A program made the translations under genes and the position numbers. From Actinoplanes palleronii (GTDB lineage: Bacteria; Actinomycetota; Actinomycetes; Mycobacteriales; Micromonosporaceae), in contig NZ_BOMS01000041.1 in the NCBI RefSeq assembly GCF_016862315.1, positions 23,317-87,316 of the forward strand: a stretch of DNA of 64,000 nt, written 5' to 3'. Below, one piece after another: positions 38,241 through 49,907 of this stretch; position 1 is the stretch's first letter, and every line of letters begins with the position of its first letter. The notes under the pieces were generated by a model that worked only from the letters and a program-made list of their open reading frames with translations, did not search any database and was not told where the DNA came from.

Positions 38241-40337
38241 GTGGCTGCCGCAGACGCGCTCGCCAAGGTTCGCAACATCGGCATCATGGCGCACATCGAC
38301 GCTGGTAAGACCACGACGACCGAGCGCATCCTGTTCTACACCGGCATCACGTACAAGATCGGTGAAGTCCACGAGGGCGCGGCCGTCATGGACTGGATGG
38401 AGCAGGAGCAGGAACGCGGCATCACCATCACCTCCGCCGCCACGAAGTGCGAGTGGAAGGGCTACACGATTCAGATCATCGACACGCCCGGCCACGTCGA
38501 CTTCACGGTCGAGGTCGAGCGGTCGCTGCGTGTGCTCGACGGTGCAGTCGCGGTGTACGACGGTGTGGCCGGCGTGGAGCCGCAGACGGAGAACGTCTGG
38601 CGCCAGGCCGACAAGTACAACGTCCCTCGCATGTGCTTCGTCAACAAGCTCGACCGGACCGGCGCGGACTTCTTCCGTTGCGTGCAGATGATGATCGACC
38701 GGCTTCACGCCACGCCGCTCGTCCTGCAGATCCCGATCGGGCTCGAGGGCGACCACATCGGTGTCGTCGACCTGATCAACATGAAGGCGCTCACCTGGCG
38801 CGGGGAGACCCAGAAGGGTGACGACTACGCGATCGAGGAGATCCCGGCCGACCTGGTCGACTCCGCGAACGAGTGGCGCGAGAAGCTGATCGAGACCCTG
38901 GCCGACGTCGACGACGCGGTCATGGAGAAGTACCTCGAGGGCGAAGAGGTCTCGATCGACGAGATCCGGGCCGCCATCCGGCGGGCCACGATCGCCAGCA
39001 AGGCCAACCCGGTCCTGTGCGGCTCGGCGTTCAAGAACAAGGGCGTTCAGCCCATGCTCGACGCCGTCGTCGACTTCCTCCCGTCGCCGCTGGACATCCC
39101 GGCGATCGAGGGCACCGCGACCGACGGTGAGACCCCGGTTCTGCGCAAGCCGTCGAACACCGAGCCGTTCTCCGGCCTGGCGTTCAAGATTCAGACGGAC
39201 AAGCACCTCGGCAAGCTCACCTACGTCCGGGTCTACTCCGGCACGCTCGACTCCGGTTCCCAGGTGGTCAACTCCACCAAGGACCGCAAGGAGCGGATCG
39301 GCAAGATCTACCAGATGCACGCGAACAAGCGTGAGGAGCGCGCCACCGCGCAGGCCGGCGACATCATCGCCGTCCAGGGTCTCAAGCAGACCACCACCGG
39401 TGACACGCTCAGCGACCCGGCGAACCCGGTCATCCTGGAGTCGATGACCTTCCCGGAGCCGGTTATCCAGGTCGCCATCGAGCCGAAGACCAAGTCGGAC
39501 CAGGAGAAGCTGGGCACCGCTATCCAGCGCCTGGCCGAAGAGGACCCGACCTTCCGCGTCTTCAACGACGAGGAGACCGGTCAGACGATCATCGCCGGCA
39601 TGGGCGAGCTCCACCTGGACATCCTGGTGGACCGCATGCGCCGCGAGTTCAACGTCGAGGCCAACATCGGTAAGCCGCAGGTGGCGTACCGCGAGACTCT
39701 CCGCGGCAAGGTGGAGAAGCTCACGTACGTGCACAAGAAGCAGACCGGTGGTTCCGGCCAGTACGCGAAGGTCGTCGTCACGGTCGAGCCGCTTGAGCTC
39801 GCCACCGACGGCCCCACGTACGAGTTCGTCAACGCGGTCACCGGCGGTCGCATCCCCAAGGAGTTCATCCCCTCGGTGGACGCGGGCGCCCAGGACTCCC
39901 TGCAGTACGGCGTCCTCGCCGGCTACCCGCTGGTCGGTGTGAAGTTCACGCTGATCGACGGTCAGTACCACGAGGTCGACTCGTCTGAGATGGCGTTCAA
40001 GATCGCTGGCTCCATGGCGATGAAGGAAGCGGCCCGCAAGGCCGACCCCGCGCTGCTGGAGCCGATGATGTCGGTTGAGGTCACCACCCCTGAGGACAAC
40101 ATGGGTGACGTCATCGGCGACCTCAACTCCCGCCGCGGCCTGATCCAGTCGATGGAGGAGCGCTCCGGCGCCCGCGTCGTCAAGGCTCTGGTCCCGCTGT
40201 CGGAGATGTTCGGCTACGTCGGCGACCTGCGGTCGAAGACGGCCGGCCGGGCCAGCTACAGCATGCAGTTCGACTCCTACGCGGAGGTTCCCGGGAACGT
40301 CGCGAAGGAGATCATCGCTAAGGCCACCGGCGCCTGA
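38241..40337 (+). CDS. fusA: Elongation factor G
   Basis: 698 aa translocation GTPase. P-loop [20 protein letters not shown], switch I/G2 [14 protein letters not shown]3 DTPGHVDF, G4 NKLDRTG, and domain IV near the C-terminus. The GTG at 38241 has AGGG 6 nt upstream; the ATG at 38235 would have only 1 nt spacing, so the shorter form is preferred. Confidence 0.97.
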   Translation: MAAADALAKVRNIGIMAHIDAGKTTTTERILFYTGITYKIGEVHEGAAVMDWMEQEQERGITITSAATKCEWKGYTIQIIDTPGHVDFTVEVERSLRVLDGAVAVYDGVAGVEPQTENVWRQADKYNVPRMCFVNKLDRTGADFFRCVQMMIDRLHATPLVLQIPIGLEGDHIGVVDLINMKALTWRGETQKGDDYAIEEIPADLVDSANEWREKLIETLADVDDAVMEKYLEGEEVSIDEIRAAIRRATIASKANPVLCGSAFKNKGVQPMLDAVVDFLPSPLDIPAIEGTATDGETPVLRKPSNTEPFSGLAFKIQTDKHLGKLTYVRVYSGTLDSGSQVVNSTKDRKERIGKIYQMHANKREERATAQAGDIIAVQGLKQTTTGDTLSDPANPVILESMTFPEPVIQVAIEPKTKSDQEKLGTAIQRLAEEDPTFRVFNDEETGQTIIAGMGELHLDILVDRMRREFNVEANIGKPQVAYRETLRGKVEKLTYVHKKQTGGSGQYAKVVVTVEPLELATDGPTYEFVNAVTGGRIPKEFIPSVDAGAQDSLQYGVLAGYPLVGVKFTLIDGQYHEVDSSEMAFKIAGSMAMKEAARKADPALLEPMMSVEVTTPEDNMGDVIGDLNSRRGLIQSMEERSGARVVKALVPLSEMFGYVGDLRSKTAGRASYSMQFDSYAEVPGNVAKEIIAKATGA

Positions 40338-40346
40338 CGCGTTGAG

Positions 40347-40377
40347 GCACGTGCGGCCCGTCGAGGGCCGCACGTGC
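40347..40377 (+). terminator. 13-bp hairpin between fusA and tuf
   Basis: GCACGTGCGGCCC-GTCGA-GGGCCGCACGTGC, perfect. No T-tract follows, so it may be an RNA-processing or 3'-stabilising structure rather than a terminator. Confidence 0.6.
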
Positions 40378-40455
40378 ACAAGCAGTCGACAGAGTCCTGA
40401 GCGCCTTATCGGCGTGCCGGGCGACCAGTAAGTACCAGTCCACAGGAGGACACCA

Positions 40456-41649
40456 GTGGCGAAGGCGAAGTTCGAGCGGACTAAGCCGCACGTCAACATC
40501 GGCACCATTGGTCACATCGACCACGGTAAGACGACGCTGACTGCGGCCATCACGAAGGTCCTGCACGACGAGTTCCCCGACCTGAACCCGTACACCCCGT
40601 TCGACGAGATCGACAAGGCGCCTGAAGAGAAGGCCCGTGGTATCACGATCTCGATCGCGCACGTCGAGTACCAGACCGCGTCGCGCCACTACGCGCACGT
40701 GGACTGCCCCGGCCACGCCGACTACATCAAGAACATGATCACCGGTGCCGCGCAGATGGACGGCGCGATCCTGGTCGTGGCCGCCACCGACGGCCCGATG
40801 CCGCAGACCAAGGAGCACGTGCTCCTGGCCCGCCAGGTCGGCGTTCCGTACATCGTCGTCGCCCTGAACAAGAGCGACATGGTCGAGGACGAGGAGCTCC
40901 TGGAGCTCGTCGAGCTCGAGGTCCGCGAGCTGCTCAGCACGTACGAGTTCCCGGGCGACGACCTGCCGGTCGTTCGCGTGTCGGCGCTCAAGGCGCTCGA
41001 GGGCGACCCGGAGTGGACCGCCAAGCTCCTCGAGCTGATGAACGCGGTCGACACCGCGATCCCGCAGCCCGAGCGTGACATCGAGAAGCCGTTCCTCATG
41101 CCGATCGAGGACGTCTTCACGATCACCGGTCGTGGCACCGTGGTGACCGGTCGGGCCGAGCGTGGCATCCTCAAGCCGAACGAGGAGGTCGAGATCGTGG
41201 GCATCCGCGAGAAGTCGACCAAGACCGTTTGCACCGGCATCGAGATGTTCCGCAAGCTGCTCGACGAGGCCCGCGCGGGCGAGAACGTCGGCCTGCTGCT
41301 TCGTGGCATCAAGCGCGAGGACGTCGAGCGCGGCATGGTCGTCGTGAAGCCCGGCAGCAGCACCCCGCACACCGACTTCGAGGGTCAGGTCTACATCCTC
41401 TCGAAGGAAGAGGGCGGCCGGCACACGCCGTTCTTCCAGAACTACCGCCCGCAGTTCTACTTCCGCACCACGGACGTCACCGGCGTCGTCACGCTGCCCG
41501 AGGGCACCGAGATGGTCATGCCGGGCGACTCCACCTCCATGGAGGTCAAGCTGATCCAGCCGATCGCCATGGAGCAGGGTCTGAAGTTCGCGATCCGTGA
41601 GGGTGGCCGCACCGTCGGCGCCGGCACGGTCACGAAGATCACTAAGTGA
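40456..41649 (+). CDS. tuf: Elongation factor Tu
   Basis: 397 aa, GTG start with ACAGGAGG upstream. GTP-binding motifs GHIDHGKTT (19-27), DCPGHADYI and NKSDMVED; domains II and III follow and the protein ends in [11 protein letters not shown]. Delivers aminoacyl-tRNA. Only tuf copy in the window. Confidence 0.98.
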   Translation: MAKAKFERTKPHVNIGTIGHIDHGKTTLTAAITKVLHDEFPDLNPYTPFDEIDKAPEEKARGITISIAHVEYQTASRHYAHVDCPGHADYIKNMITGAAQMDGAILVVAATDGPMPQTKEHVLLARQVGVPYIVVALNKSDMVEDEELLELVELEVRELLSTYEFPGDDLPVVRVSALKALEGDPEWTAKLLELMNAVDTAIPQPERDIEKPFLMPIEDVFTITGRGTVVTGRAERGILKPNEEVEIVGIREKSTKTVCTGIEMFRKLLDEARAGENVGLLLRGIKREDVERGMVVVKPGSSTPHTDFEGQVYILSKEEGGRHTPFFQNYRPQFYFRTTDVTGVVTLPEGTEMVMPGDSTSMEVKLIQPIAMEQGLKFAIREGGRTVGAGTVTKITK

Positions 41650-41653
41650 TGAC

Positions 41654-41685
41654 GGGTTGTCCGTGACCTACGTCGCGGACAACCC
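41654..41685 (+). terminator. Terminator hairpin after tuf
   Basis: GGGTTGTCCG and CGGACAACCC form a perfect 10-bp stem with a 12-nt loop; CTCATT follows. The 41650-42022 gap otherwise contains the rpsJ leader; a -10-like TACTAG near 41730 is a weak promoter candidate. Confidence 0.7.
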
Positions 41686-41912
41686 CTCATTGGTGACCCC
41701 GATTAGCAATGCTGGGTTCAATCCGGCATACTAGTCAGGTTGCGTCCGCGCGGGGTGGGTAGCTGGCTTCGTTCAGGTACCCACCCTCGCCGGGTGTCCG
41801 GGTGTGTTTTCGTTGCCACCTGGTACCCCAGATCCCCGTGATCGCGTCCGCCCCCAGCAAGATCGGGGGTGGAGGCTGGAAGCTGAATGCACAGCATTCT
41901 GCGACGAGGCGC

Positions 41913-41961
41913 GACACGCCCGACCGCGGGGGTCGGACAACGCAGGATCAACGGTCCTGCG
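41913..41961 (+). promoter_or_regulatory. rpsJ leader with GACACGCCCGACC box and hairpins
   Basis: The box (41913-41925) is part of a stem CCGACC-GCGGG-GGTCGG (41920-41936). It is followed at once by CGCAGGA/TCCTGCG (41941-41961), a perfect 7-bp hairpin. The box ends 97 nt before rpsJ, nearly the same as in the rpsL leader. Confidence 0.6.
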
Positions 41962-42022
41962 GGCATGCGGAAGCCACCGCTTCTGCACGTAGCGGCATCG
42001 AGAGAAGGAAACAGAAGCCACC

Positions 42023-42331
42023 ATGGCGGGACAGAAGATCCGCATCCGGCTCAAGGCCTATGACCACGAGGTCGTCGACTCCTCGGCGCGCAAGATCGTC
42101 GAGACGGTGACGCGTACGGGGGCGCAGGTCGCAGGCCCGGTGCCGCTGCCCACGGAGATCAACCGTTTCTGCGTGATCCGTTCGCCGCACAAGTACAAGG
42201 ACTCGCGCGAGCACTTCGAGATGCGCACGCACAAGCGTCTGATCGACATCATCGACCCGACTCCGAAGACGGTCGACTCGCTTATGCGCCTCGACCTGCC
42301 GGCCGGGGTCGACATCGAGATCAAGCTGTAG
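42023..42331 (+). CDS. rpsJ: 30S ribosomal protein S10
   Basis: 102 aa, [20 protein letters not shown]; the loop [20 protein letters not shown] is typical. Also binds NusG/NusB in antitermination. AGAAGGAAA lies upstream of the ATG. First gene of the S10 cluster. Confidence 0.98.
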
Positions 42332-42341
42332 GGACCGGACA

Positions 42342-42992
42342 ATGGACAGGCAAGTTAAGGGGATCCTGGGCGCCAAGCTCGGCATGACCCAGGTCTGGGA
42401 CAACAACAAGGTTGTCCCGGTAACCGTGGTGCAGGCCGGCCCTTGCGTCGTGACCCAGGTCCGCACCTCTGAAAAGGACGGCTACTCCGCGGTCCAGCTG
42501 GCGTACGGCGCGATTGACCCTCGTAAGGTCAACAAGCCGGAGAGCGGCCACTACGCGAAGGCGGGTGTGTCGCCGCGGCGCCACATCGTGGAGCTCCGCA
42601 CCAGCGACGCCGGCGAGTACGAGCTCGGCCAGGAGATCTCCCTCGCGGAGTTCGGGGCCGGTACCTCGATCGACGTCACCGGTAAGACCAAGGGCAAGGG
42701 CTTTGCCGGCGTCATGAAGCGGCACGGCTTCCACGGTCTGCGGGCCAGCCACGGTGTCGAGCGCAAGCACCGCTCGCCCGGTTCGATCGGCGCCTGCGCG
42801 ACCCCCGGTCGCGTCTTCAAGGGCGTCAAGATGGCCGGCCGCATGGGCGGCAAGCGCTTCACCGTGCAGAACCTCACGGTTCAGGCGGTCGACGCCGAGC
42901 GCAACCTGATCCTGGTCCGTGGCGCAGTGCCCGGTCCCAAGGGCGCGCTGATCCTGGTCCGTACCGCAGCCAAGAAGGGCGGTGCCAAGTGA
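42342..42992 (+). CDS. rplC: 50S ribosomal protein L3
   Basis: 216 aa. [20 protein letters not shown] at the N-terminus and the loop [20 protein letters not shown] that reaches the peptidyl-transferase centre. 10 nt after rpsJ; stop overlaps the rplD GTG. Confidence 0.98.
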   Translation: MDRQVKGILGAKLGMTQVWDNNKVVPVTVVQAGPCVVTQVRTSEKDGYSAVQLAYGAIDPRKVNKPESGHYAKAGVSPRRHIVELRTSDAGEYELGQEISLAEFGAGTSIDVTGKTKGKGFAGVMKRHGFHGLRASHGVERKHRSPGSIGACATPGRVFKGVKMAGRMGGKRFTVQNLTVQAVDAERNLILVRGAVPGPKGALILVRTAAKKGGAK

Positions 42993-43636
42993 GCTCGGTT
43001 GACGTGATCAACATTGAGGGCACCAAGACCGGTTCGGTCGAGCTGCCCGGGAACATCTTCGACGTTCAGGCGAACATCCCCCTGATGCACCAGGTCGTCG
43101 TGGCGCAGCTCGCCGCGGCGCGGCAGGGTACCGCCAAGGCGAAGACCCGCGGTGAGGTCGCCGGTGGCGGCAAGAAGCCGTACAAGCAGAAGGGCACCGG
43201 TCGCGCCCGTCAGGGCTCGATCCGCGCGCCGCAGTTCACCGGCGGTGGCGTCGTGCACGGCCCCGTGCCGCGCGACTACAGCCAGCGGACCCCGAAGAAG
43301 ATGAAGGCCGCCGCTCTCCGTGGCGCCCTCTCGGACCGGGCCCGCGACGGCCGCGTGTTCGTCGTCGAGGCGTTCGTCAACGGCGACAAGCCGTCGACCA
43401 AGGGCGCGATCGCGACGCTGCGCAAGGTCGTGCAGACCAACAAGGTTCTCGTCGTTCTGGACAGCCAGGACGAGCTGAACTGGGTGTCGCTGCGCAACGA
43501 GCCTTCCGTGCACCTGATCGAAGCCGGCCAGCTGAACACGTACGACGTGCTGGTGGCCGACGAGATCGTCTTCACCAAGGTCGCGCTCGACGAGTTCCTG
43601 GGCGGCTCCGAGAAGTCCGAGGAGGGCGACAAGTGA
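42989..43636 (+). CDS. rplD: 50S ribosomal protein L4
   Basis: 215 aa, GTG start. The exit-tunnel loop [20 protein letters not shown] is present and shows no macrolide-resistance change that I recognise. Stop overlaps rplW. In E. coli L4 represses the S10 operon. Confidence 0.97.
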   Translation: MSSVDVINIEGTKTGSVELPGNIFDVQANIPLMHQVVVAQLAAARQGTAKAKTRGEVAGGGKKPYKQKGTGRARQGSIRAPQFTGGGVVHGPVPRDYSQRTPKKMKAAALRGALSDRARDGRVFVVEAFVNGDKPSTKGAIATLRKVVQTNKVLVVLDSQDELNWVSLRNEPSVHLIEAGQLNTYDVLVADEIVFTKVALDEFLGGSEKSEEGDK

Positions 43637-43935
43637 GCACGATCGCCGACCCGCGCGACATCATTGTCGCTCCGGTGGTCTCCGAGAAGAGCTACAGCGT
43701 TCTCGATCAGAACTGGTACACGTTCCTCGTCCGCCCGGACGCGAACAAGACCGAGATCAAGATCGCGATCCAGCAGATCTTCGATGTCCGCGTGCTGACG
43801 GTTAACACCATCAACCGCCAGGGCAAGCGCAAGCGCACCAAGACGGGCTTCGGTCAGCGTAAAGCGACCAAGCGCGCCATGGTGAAGCTGGCTGACGGTG
43901 ACCGCATCGAGGCCTTCGGCGGCCCGGTCAGCTAA
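43633..43935 (+). CDS. rplW: 50S ribosomal protein L23
   Basis: 100 aa, GTG start. [20 protein letters not shown] and the basic [20 protein letters not shown] loop are typical. Docking site for trigger factor and SRP at the tunnel exit. Confidence 0.97.
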   Translation: MSTIADPRDIIVAPVVSEKSYSVLDQNWYTFLVRPDANKTEIKIAIQQIFDVRVLTVNTINRQGKRKRTKTGFGQRKATKRAMVKLADGDRIEAFGGPVS

Positions 43936-43947
43936 GGGGTTGTAGAC

Positions 43948-44787
43948 ATGGCTATCCGTAAGTACAAGCCGACTACGCCGGGCCGCCGCGGCTCGAGCGT
44001 CGCCGACTTCGCTGAGATCACCCGGTCGACGCCGGAGAAGTCTCTGCTGGTTCCGCTGCCCAAAAAGGGTGGTCGCAACGTCCACGGCCGCATCACCACG
44101 CGGCACCAGGGCGGTGGCCACAAGCGGCAGTACCGGCTGATCGACTTCAAGCGCAACGACAAGGACGGCGTGCCGGCCAAGGTCGCTCACATCGAGTACG
44201 ACCCGAACCGCACGTCCCGCATCGCACTGCTGCACTACGCCGACGGCGAGAAGCGCTACATCCTCGCGCCGAAGGACCTGAAGCAGGGCGACCGCATCGA
44301 GTCCGGTGTGGGCGCGGACATCAAGCCGGGGAACAACCTTCCTCTGCGCAACATCCCGGTCGGTACGACGATCCACGGTGTGGAGCTTCGTCCCGGCGGT
44401 GGCGCCAAGCTGGCCCGTTCGGCCGGCGTGGGTATCCAGCTGCTCGGCCGTGAGGGTGTTTACGCCACTCTGCGTATGCCGTCCGGTGAAATCCGGCGTG
44501 TCGACGTTCGTTGTCGCGCGACGGTCGGCGAGATCGGTAACGCCGAGCAGTCGAACATCAACTGGGGTAAGGCCGGCCGCATGCGCTGGAAGGGCAAGCG
44601 CCCGACCGTCCGTGGTGTCGCCATGAACCCTGTCGACCACCCGCACGGTGGTGGTGAGGGTAAGACCTCTGGTGGTCGTCACCCGGTCAACCCGGCTGGA
44701 AAGCCGGAGGGCCGTACCCGCCGCAAGGGCCAGGAGAGCGACAAGCTGATCGTTCGCCGCCGCTACGCCACCCGCAAGCGCGGGTAA
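43948..44787 (+). CDS. rplB: 50S ribosomal protein L2
   Basis: 279 aa. [20 protein letters not shown] at the start and [20 protein letters not shown] near the C-terminus, including the conserved His of the peptidyl-transferase region. Confidence 0.98.
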   Translation: MAIRKYKPTTPGRRGSSVADFAEITRSTPEKSLLVPLPKKGGRNVHGRITTRHQGGGHKRQYRLIDFKRNDKDGVPAKVAHIEYDPNRTSRIALLHYADGEKRYILAPKDLKQGDRIESGVGADIKPGNNLPLRNIPVGTTIHGVELRPGGGAKLARSAGVGIQLLGREGVYATLRMPSGEIRRVDVRCRATVGEIGNAEQSNINWGKAGRMRWKGKRPTVRGVAMNPVDHPHGGGEGKTSGGRHPVNPAGKPEGRTRRKGQESDKLIVRRRYATRKRG

Positions 44788-44801
44788 CGGGAGTTTAAAA
44801 G

Positions 44802-45083
44802 ATGCCTCGCAGCCTGAAGAAGGGCCCGTTCGTCGACGACCACCTGCTCAAGAAGGTGGAAGTCCAGAACGAGAAGAACTCGAAGAACGTCATCAAGACC
44901 TGGTCGCGTCGATCGACGATCATTCCCGACATGCTCGGGCACACGATCGCCGTGCACGACGGCCGCAAGCACGTCCCGGTCTTCATCTCCGAAGCCATGG
45001 TCGGCCACAAGCTCGGCGAGTTCGCTCTGACCCGTACGTTCAAGGGTCACGAGAAGGACGACCGCAAGAGCCGTCGTCGCTAG
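44802..45083 (+). CDS. rpsS: 30S ribosomal protein S19
   Basis: 93 aa, [20 protein letters not shown]; basic C-terminal tail ([13 protein letters not shown]). Head protein that contacts 23S rRNA in a bridge. Confidence 0.98.
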   Translation: MPRSLKKGPFVDDHLLKKVEVQNEKNSKNVIKTWSRRSTIIPDMLGHTIAVHDGRKHVPVFISEAMVGHKLGEFALTRTFKGHEKDDRKSRRR

Positions 45084-45114
45084 TCAGTCCACGGATAAGA
45101 AAGGGGTTACAGCG

Positions 45115-45573
45115 ATGCCAGTAAAGAATGACGCTCCGGCGCTTCCGGGCTCTCGCGCAGTTGCGAAGCACGTCCGCATGTCTGCGAGCAAGGCACGCCG
45201 TGTCGTCAACCTCGTCCGCGGTCTGCCCGCGAAGGAGGCTCTGACGGTCCTGCAGTTCGCGCCGCAGTCGGCGAGCGAGCAGGTCTACAAGGTGCTCGCG
45301 AGCGCTATCGCGAACGCGGAGAACAACGAGCGGCTCGACCCGGACGCACTCCTCGTGAGCGAGGCGTACGTCAACGAGGGTCCGACGCTCAAGCGGTTCC
45401 GTCCGCGGGCGCAGGGCCGGGCTTACCGGATCCGCAAGCGCACGTGTCACATCACTATCGCGGTCGAGGCGGTCCAGGTGGCCCGCCCGGCGAAGAAGGC
45501 TTCGGCGAAGAAGGCCAACAAGGCCGCAGAGCCGGCCGCCGCCGAGTCCCAGAGCACGGAGGGTGCCGAGTAA
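45115..45573 (+). CDS. rplV: 50S ribosomal protein L22
   Basis: 152 aa. [20 protein letters not shown] and the beta-hairpin [20 protein letters not shown] lining the exit tunnel. It carries an Ala/Lys-rich C-terminal extension (about 35 residues). TAATG overlap with rpsC. Confidence 0.97.
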   Translation: MPVKNDAPALPGSRAVAKHVRMSASKARRVVNLVRGLPAKEALTVLQFAPQSASEQVYKVLASAIANAENNERLDPDALLVSEAYVNEGPTLKRFRPRAQGRAYRIRKRTCHITIAVEAVQVARPAKKASAKKANKAAEPAAAESQSTEGAE

Positions 45574-46400
45574 TGGGTCAGAAGGTTCACCCCACCGGGT
45601 TCCGCCTCGGCATTTCCACCGACTGGAAGAGCCGCTGGTTCGCCGACAAGCTCTACAAGGACTACATCGGCGAGGATGTCAAGATCCGCCGCATGATGTC
45701 CAAGGGCCTCGAGCGCGCCGGCATCTCCAAGGTGGACATCGAGCGCACCCGTGACCGGGTTCGCGTCGACATCCACACCGCCCGGCCGGGCATTGTCATC
45801 GGCCGTAAGGGCGCGGAGGCCGACCGGATCCGTGGCGAGCTCGAGAAGCTCACCGGCAAGCAGGTCCAGCTGAACATCCTCGAGGTGAAGAACCCCGAGT
45901 CGGACGCTCAGCTCGTGGCGCAGGGCGTCGCCGAGCAGCTGTCCTCTCGGGTCAGCTTCCGTCGGGCGATGCGCAAGGCCATGCAGTCGGCCATGAAGAA
46001 CCCGATCTGCAAGGGCATCCGCGTGCAGGTCTCCGGTCGCCTCGGCGGCGCGGAGATGAGCCGCACGGAGTTCTACCGTGAGGGTCGCGTTCCGCTGCAC
46101 ACGCTGCGGGCGAACATCGAGTACGGCTTCTTCGAGGCCCGTACCACGTTCGGCCGGATCGGTGTGAAGGTCTGGATCTACAAGGGCGACGCCGTACCGG
46201 GTCGCGAGGCCGTCGCTGAGGCGCCCGCGCGTCCGCGCCGTGACCGCGCCGACCGCCCCGAGCGTCCGCGCCGTGGCCGTTCCGGTTCGTCCGGCACGAC
46301 TGCGGGCGGCACCGAGGCCGGCCGGGCCGCTCAGGCCGCGGCGACCGCCGATGACACCGCCGCGGCTCCGGCTGCGGCTGAAACGCAGCAGGAGGGCTGA
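45573..46400 (+). CDS. rpsC: 30S ribosomal protein S3
   Basis: 275 aa. [22 protein letters not shown] domain with [19 protein letters not shown], then an Arg/Ala-rich C-terminal tail (about residues 215-275) longer than in E. coli. ATG overlapping the rplV stop is the start; the longer frame to 45444 is not used. Confidence 0.97.
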   Translation: MGQKVHPTGFRLGISTDWKSRWFADKLYKDYIGEDVKIRRMMSKGLERAGISKVDIERTRDRVRVDIHTARPGIVIGRKGAEADRIRGELEKLTGKQVQLNILEVKNPESDAQLVAQGVAEQLSSRVSFRRAMRKAMQSAMKNPICKGIRVQVSGRLGGAEMSRTEFYREGRVPLHTLRANIEYGFFEARTTFGRIGVKVWIYKGDAVPGREAVAEAPARPRRDRADRPERPRRGRSGSSGTTAGGTEAGRAAQAAATADDTAAAPAAAETQQEG

Positions 46401-46403
46401 CCT

Positions 46404-46829
46404 GTGCTGATGCCCCGTAAGCCCCCGAAGGGCTTCCGTAAGCCCCACCACCCGGACCGCCACGGCGCGTCCAAGGGCGGTAACCGGGTCGTCTTCGGTG
46501 AGTTCGGTATCCAGGCTCTTGAGCCGGCGTACGTGACGAACCGGCAGATCGAGTCGGCGCGTATCGCGATGACCCGCCACATCAAGCGTGGCGGCAAGGT
46601 CTGGATCTCGATTTTCCCGGACCAGGCCCTGACGAAGAAGCCTGCCGAGACCCGCATGGGTTCCGGTAAGGGTTCTCCCGAGTGGTGGGTCGCGAACGTC
46701 AAGCCGGGACGCATTCTCTTCGAGATGTCCTTCCCGAACGAGACGGTCGCGCGCGAGGCGATGCGCCGCGCGATCCACAAGCTCCCGATGAAGTGCCGCA
46801 TCGTGACGCGCGAAGTGGGTGAAAGCTAA
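46404..46829 (+). CDS. rplP: 50S ribosomal protein L16
   Basis: 141 aa, GTG start ([20 protein letters not shown]). [20 protein letters not shown] and the loop [20 protein letters not shown] that contacts the A-site tRNA. Adjoins rpmC with an overlapping stop. Confidence 0.97.
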   Translation: MLMPRKPPKGFRKPHHPDRHGASKGGNRVVFGEFGIQALEPAYVTNRQIESARIAMTRHIKRGGKVWISIFPDQALTKKPAETRMGSGKGSPEWWVANVKPGRILFEMSFPNETVAREAMRRAIHKLPMKCRIVTREVGES

Positions 46830-47062
46830 TGGCAGCGGGCGTTAAGGCAGCCGAGCTGCGCGAGAGCTCCGACGAGGAGCTGGTCGCGAAGCTGCGGGAG
46901 GCCAAGGCGGAGCTGTTCAATCTTCGTGTGCAGCGTGCGACCGGGCAGCTCGACAATCACCGTCGACTGCAGGTCGTCCGCAAGGACATTGCGAAGATCT
47001 ACACGATCATGCGTGAACGTGAGCTTGGGCTCTCGGTCGCGCCGGATGAGGTGACGGCATGA
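46829..47062 (+). CDS. rpmC: 50S ribosomal protein L29
   Basis: 77 aa. [20 protein letters not shown] then [20 protein letters not shown], the coiled helical hairpin typical of L29. Sits by the tunnel exit next to L23. Confidence 0.97.
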   Translation: MAAGVKAAELRESSDEELVAKLREAKAELFNLRVQRATGQLDNHRRLQVVRKDIAKIYTIMRERELGLSVAPDEVTA

Positions 47063-47334
47063 GTGAGAACACCACCGCCGCTCCGCGCGCTCAGCGCAAG
47101 GTGCGTGAGGGTCTCGTGGTCAGCGACAAGATGGACAAGACTGTTGTCGTCGAGGTCGAGGACCGGGTCAAGCACGCCCTGTACGGCAAGGTCATCCGCC
47201 GTACGCGGAAGCTGAAGGTGCACGACGAGTCCAACTCGGCGGGTACCGGCGACCGGGTCTCGATCATGGAGACGCGTCCGCTCTCCGCCACCAAGCGGTG
47301 GCGGATCGTGGAGATCCTCGAAAAGGCCAAGTGA
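47059..47334 (+). CDS. rpsQ: 30S ribosomal protein S17
   Basis: 91 aa; [20 protein letters not shown] and [17 protein letters not shown] C-terminus ([20 protein letters not shown]). OB-fold 16S binder. ATG overlaps the rpmC stop; a 92-nt gap follows before rplN. Confidence 0.97.
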   Translation: MSENTTAAPRAQRKVREGLVVSDKMDKTVVVEVEDRVKHALYGKVIRRTRKLKVHDESNSAGTGDRVSIMETRPLSATKRWRIVEILEKAK

Positions 47335-47426
47335 GTACGCTGGGCCGGCTGCGGCCGGCCCAGCGGACCATCGTTCCGCCAAGCTTCGGTACGTCACCGG
47401 AGAACTGGCAGACATAGGAGACAGAC

Positions 47427-47795
47427 GTGATCCAGCAGGAGTCGCGACTGCGTGTCGCCGATAACACGGGTGCCCGGGAGATCCTGTGCATCCGCGTACT
47501 CGGTGGCTCCGGTCGCCGTTACGCGAGCATCGGCGACGTCATCGTGGCCACGGTCAAGGACGCCATTCCGGGTGCCGGTGTCAAGAAGGGCGACGTCGTC
47601 AAGGCTGTCGTCGTTCGCACCGCCAAGGAGCGTCGTCGTCCGGACGGCTCGTACATCCGCTTCGACGAGAACGCCGCCGTCATCATCAAGGACGGCGGGG
47701 ACCCCCGCGGTACCCGCATCTTCGGCCCGGTCGGGCGCGAGCTGCGCGACAAGCGGTTCATGAAGATCATTAGCCTGGCGCCGGAGGTGCTCTGA
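47427..47795 (+). CDS. rplN: 50S ribosomal protein L14
   Basis: 122 aa, standard length; [20 protein letters not shown] (GTG-initiated) and [20 protein letters not shown]. Bridge protein contacting 16S h14. Confidence 0.98.
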   Translation: MIQQESRLRVADNTGAREILCIRVLGGSGRRYASIGDVIVATVKDAIPGAGVKKGDVVKAVVVRTAKERRRPDGSYIRFDENAAVIIKDGGDPRGTRIFGPVGRELRDKRFMKIISLAPEVL

Positions 47796-47797
47796 CC

Positions 47798-48112
47798 GTG
47801 AAGATCAAGAAGGGCGACACGGTCGTCGTCATCGCCGGCAAGGACAAGGGTGCCAAGGGTAAGGTCATTGCGGCCTTCCCGAGGCAGGACAAGGTCCTGG
47901 TCGAGGGCGTCAACCGAGTCAAGAAGCACGAACGCATCCGTACCAACCAGCGTGGTTCGAAGACCGGCGGCATTGTCACTCAGGAAGCCCCCGTGCACAT
48001 CTCCAACGTGCAGGTGCTGGACGACCAGGGTAAGCCGACCCGCATCGGGTACCGGATCGACGATAACGGGACCAAGGTCCGGATCGCGCGTACGACCGGT
48101 AAGGAACTCTGA
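47798..48112 (+). CDS. rplX: 50S ribosomal protein L24
   Basis: 104 aa, GTG start, KOW motif [20 protein letters not shown]. Assembly initiator for the large subunit. GGAGG about 10 nt upstream; stop overlaps the rplE ATG. Confidence 0.97.
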   Translation: MKIKKGDTVVVIAGKDKGAKGKVIAAFPRQDKVLVEGVNRVKKHERIRTNQRGSKTGGIVTQEAPVHISNVQVLDDQGKPTRIGYRIDDNGTKVRIARTTGKEL

Positions 48113-48681
48113 TGACTGCCCCCACTGAGACCAAGACGCTGCCCCGCCTGCAGAGCAAGTACCGCACCGAGGTGGTGCCGGCGATCCGGGAGCAGTTCAA
48201 GTACGGCAACCCGATGCAGACCCCGGGCCTGGTCAAGGTCGTGGTCAACATGGGTGTCGGCGAGGCTGCCCGCGACGCCAAGCTCATCGACGGCGCGGTT
48301 CGCGATCTGACCACCATCACCGGTCAGAAGCCGCTGGTTCGCCGGGCGACCAAGTCGATCGCGCAGTTCAAGCTCCGTGAGGGCATGCCGATCGGCGCCA
48401 AGGTCACCCTGCGTGGCGACCGGATGTGGGAGTTCCTGGACCGCCTGCTGTCCATCGCGCTGCCGCGTATCCGCGACTTCCGCGGTCTCGACGGGCGCAA
48501 GCTGGACGGCCACGGCAACTACACGTTCGGCCTCACCGAGCAGTCGGTGTTCCACGAGATCGACCAGGACCGGATCGATCGCACGCGGGGCATGGACATC
48601 ACGGTGGTCACCACCGCCACGACCGACGACGAGGGCCGGGCGCTGCTGAAGCTCCTGGGCTTCCCGTTCAAGGAGAACTGA
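48112..48681 (+). CDS. rplE: 50S ribosomal protein L5
   Basis: 189 aa. [20 protein letters not shown] and FPEIDQD-equivalent [20 protein letters not shown]. Binds 5S rRNA. TGATG overlap with rplX. Confidence 0.98.
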   Translation: MTAPTETKTLPRLQSKYRTEVVPAIREQFKYGNPMQTPGLVKVVVNMGVGEAARDAKLIDGAVRDLTTITGQKPLVRRATKSIAQFKLREGMPIGAKVTLRGDRMWEFLDRLLSIALPRIRDFRGLDGRKLDGHGNYTFGLTEQSVFHEIDQDRIDRTRGMDITVVTTATTDDEGRALLKLLGFPFKEN

Positions 48682-48682
48682 T

Positions 48683-48868
48683 ATGGCTAAGAAGGCGCTG
48701 ATCATCAAGGCGGCCGCGAAGCCCAAGTTCGCCGTGCGCGCCTACACCCGCTGCCAGAAGTGCGGTCGCCCGCACTCGGTCTACCGCAAGTTCGGTCTGT
48801 GCCGGGTTTGCGTGCGGGACATGGCTCACCGTGGTGAGCTGCCCGGCGTGTCCAAGGCCTCCTGGTAA
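48683..48868 (+). CDS. rpsN: 30S ribosomal protein S14, zinc-binding type
   Basis: 61 aa short form (type Z) with four zinc ligands Cys24, Cys27, Cys40, Cys43 in [20 protein letters not shown] and C. A zinc-free paralogue elsewhere in the genome would be expected under Zur control in actinobacteria, but none is in this window. Confidence 0.97.
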   Translation: MAKKALIIKAAAKPKFAVRAYTRCQKCGRPHSVYRKFGLCRVCVRDMAHRGELPGVSKASW

Positions 48869-48945
48869 CACCCGACTTAGTAATACCGCTTCGCCGTAGG
48901 CCCGGGTCCCCCGGGAACCCCGGCGAGAAAGGTTGACGAATACCC

Positions 48946-49353
48946 ATGACGATGACGGACCCGATCGCAGACATGCTGACGCGTCTGCGCAACGCCAACC
49001 AGGCGTACCACGACAAAGTGACGATGCCCTACTCGAAGATCAAGGCGAACATCGCCGAGGTCCTCAAGGCCGAGGGTTACATCGCGTCGTGGACGTCTGA
49101 GGAGCCCGAGGAGGGCGCGGTCGGCAAGCGTCTGGTCGTTGAGCTCAAGTACGGCCAGAACCGCGAGCGCAGCCTCGCCGGCATCAAGCGCGTCTCGAAG
49201 CCGGGCCTGCGTGTATACGCCAAGTCCGACGAGCTGCCCCGCGTGCTCGGTGGTCTCGGTGTCGCGATCATTTCGACGTCCCAGGGACTGCTGACCGACA
49301 AGCAGGCCCGCAAGCGGAGCGTTGGCGGGGAAGTCCTCGCCTTCGTCTGGTAA
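48946..49353 (+). CDS. rpsH: 30S ribosomal protein S8
   Basis: 135 aa; [20 protein letters not shown] and [20 protein letters not shown]. Primary 16S central-domain binder. In E. coli S8 represses the spc operon. A GC-rich hairpin (GCCCGGG/CCCGGG) precedes it at about 48899. Confidence 0.97.
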   Translation: MTMTDPIADMLTRLRNANQAYHDKVTMPYSKIKANIAEVLKAEGYIASWTSEEPEEGAVGKRLVVELKYGQNRERSLAGIKRVSKPGLRVYAKSDELPRVLGGLGVAIISTSQGLLTDKQARKRSVGGEVLAFVW

Positions 49354-49367
49354 CTGGAGACTTAGAC

Positions 49368-49907
49368 ATGTCGCGAATCGGACGTAAGTCGATCCCGGTC
49401 CCGGCCGGCGTCGACGTCACCATCACGGGGCAGACCGTCAAGGTCAAGGGCCCCAAGGGCGAACTGTCGCACACCGTCGCGGAGCCGATCACGGTTTCTC
49501 AGGACGGCGGCGAGCTGGTCGTCAACCGCCCCAACGACGAGCGCAAGGCCAAGGAGCTGCACGGTCTTTCGCGCACTCTGGTCGCCAACATGATCGTGGG
49601 CGTGACCGAGGGTTACAAGAAGACCCTCGAGATCAACGGCACCGGTTACCGTGTCACCGCCAAGGGCAAGGACCTGGAGTTCGCTCTGGGCTTCTCGCAC
49701 CCGGTGAACATCGTGCCGCCGACGGGGATCACGTTCTCGGTCGAGAGGCCCACCCAGTTCACTGTGGCGGGCATCGACAAGCAGCTTGTCGGCGAGGTCG
49801 CCGCCAACATCCGGAAGATCCGCCCGCCGGAGCCCTACAAGGGCAAGGGCGTCAAGTACCAGGGCGAGGTCATCCGCCGCAAGGCTGGAAAGGCAGGTAA
49901 GAAGTGA
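49368..49907 (+). CDS. rplF: 50S ribosomal protein L6
   Basis: 179 aa, two-domain. [20 protein letters not shown] and the C-terminal [20 protein letters not shown]. Sits at the factor-binding base of the L7/L12 stalk. Stop overlaps rplR. Confidence 0.98.
   Translation: MSRIGRKSIPVPAGVDVTITGQTVKVKGPKGELSHTVAEPITVSQDGGELVVNRPNDERKAKELHGLSRTLVANMIVGVTEGYKKTLEINGTGYRVTAKGKDLEFALGFSHPVNIVPPTGITFSVERPTQFTVAGIDKQLVGEVAANIRKIRPPEPYKGKGVKYQGEVIRRKAGKAGKK

Noticed and set aside
45444..45572. N-terminal extension of S3
   Set aside because: It overlaps rplV, and MGQKVHP is the universal S3 start.
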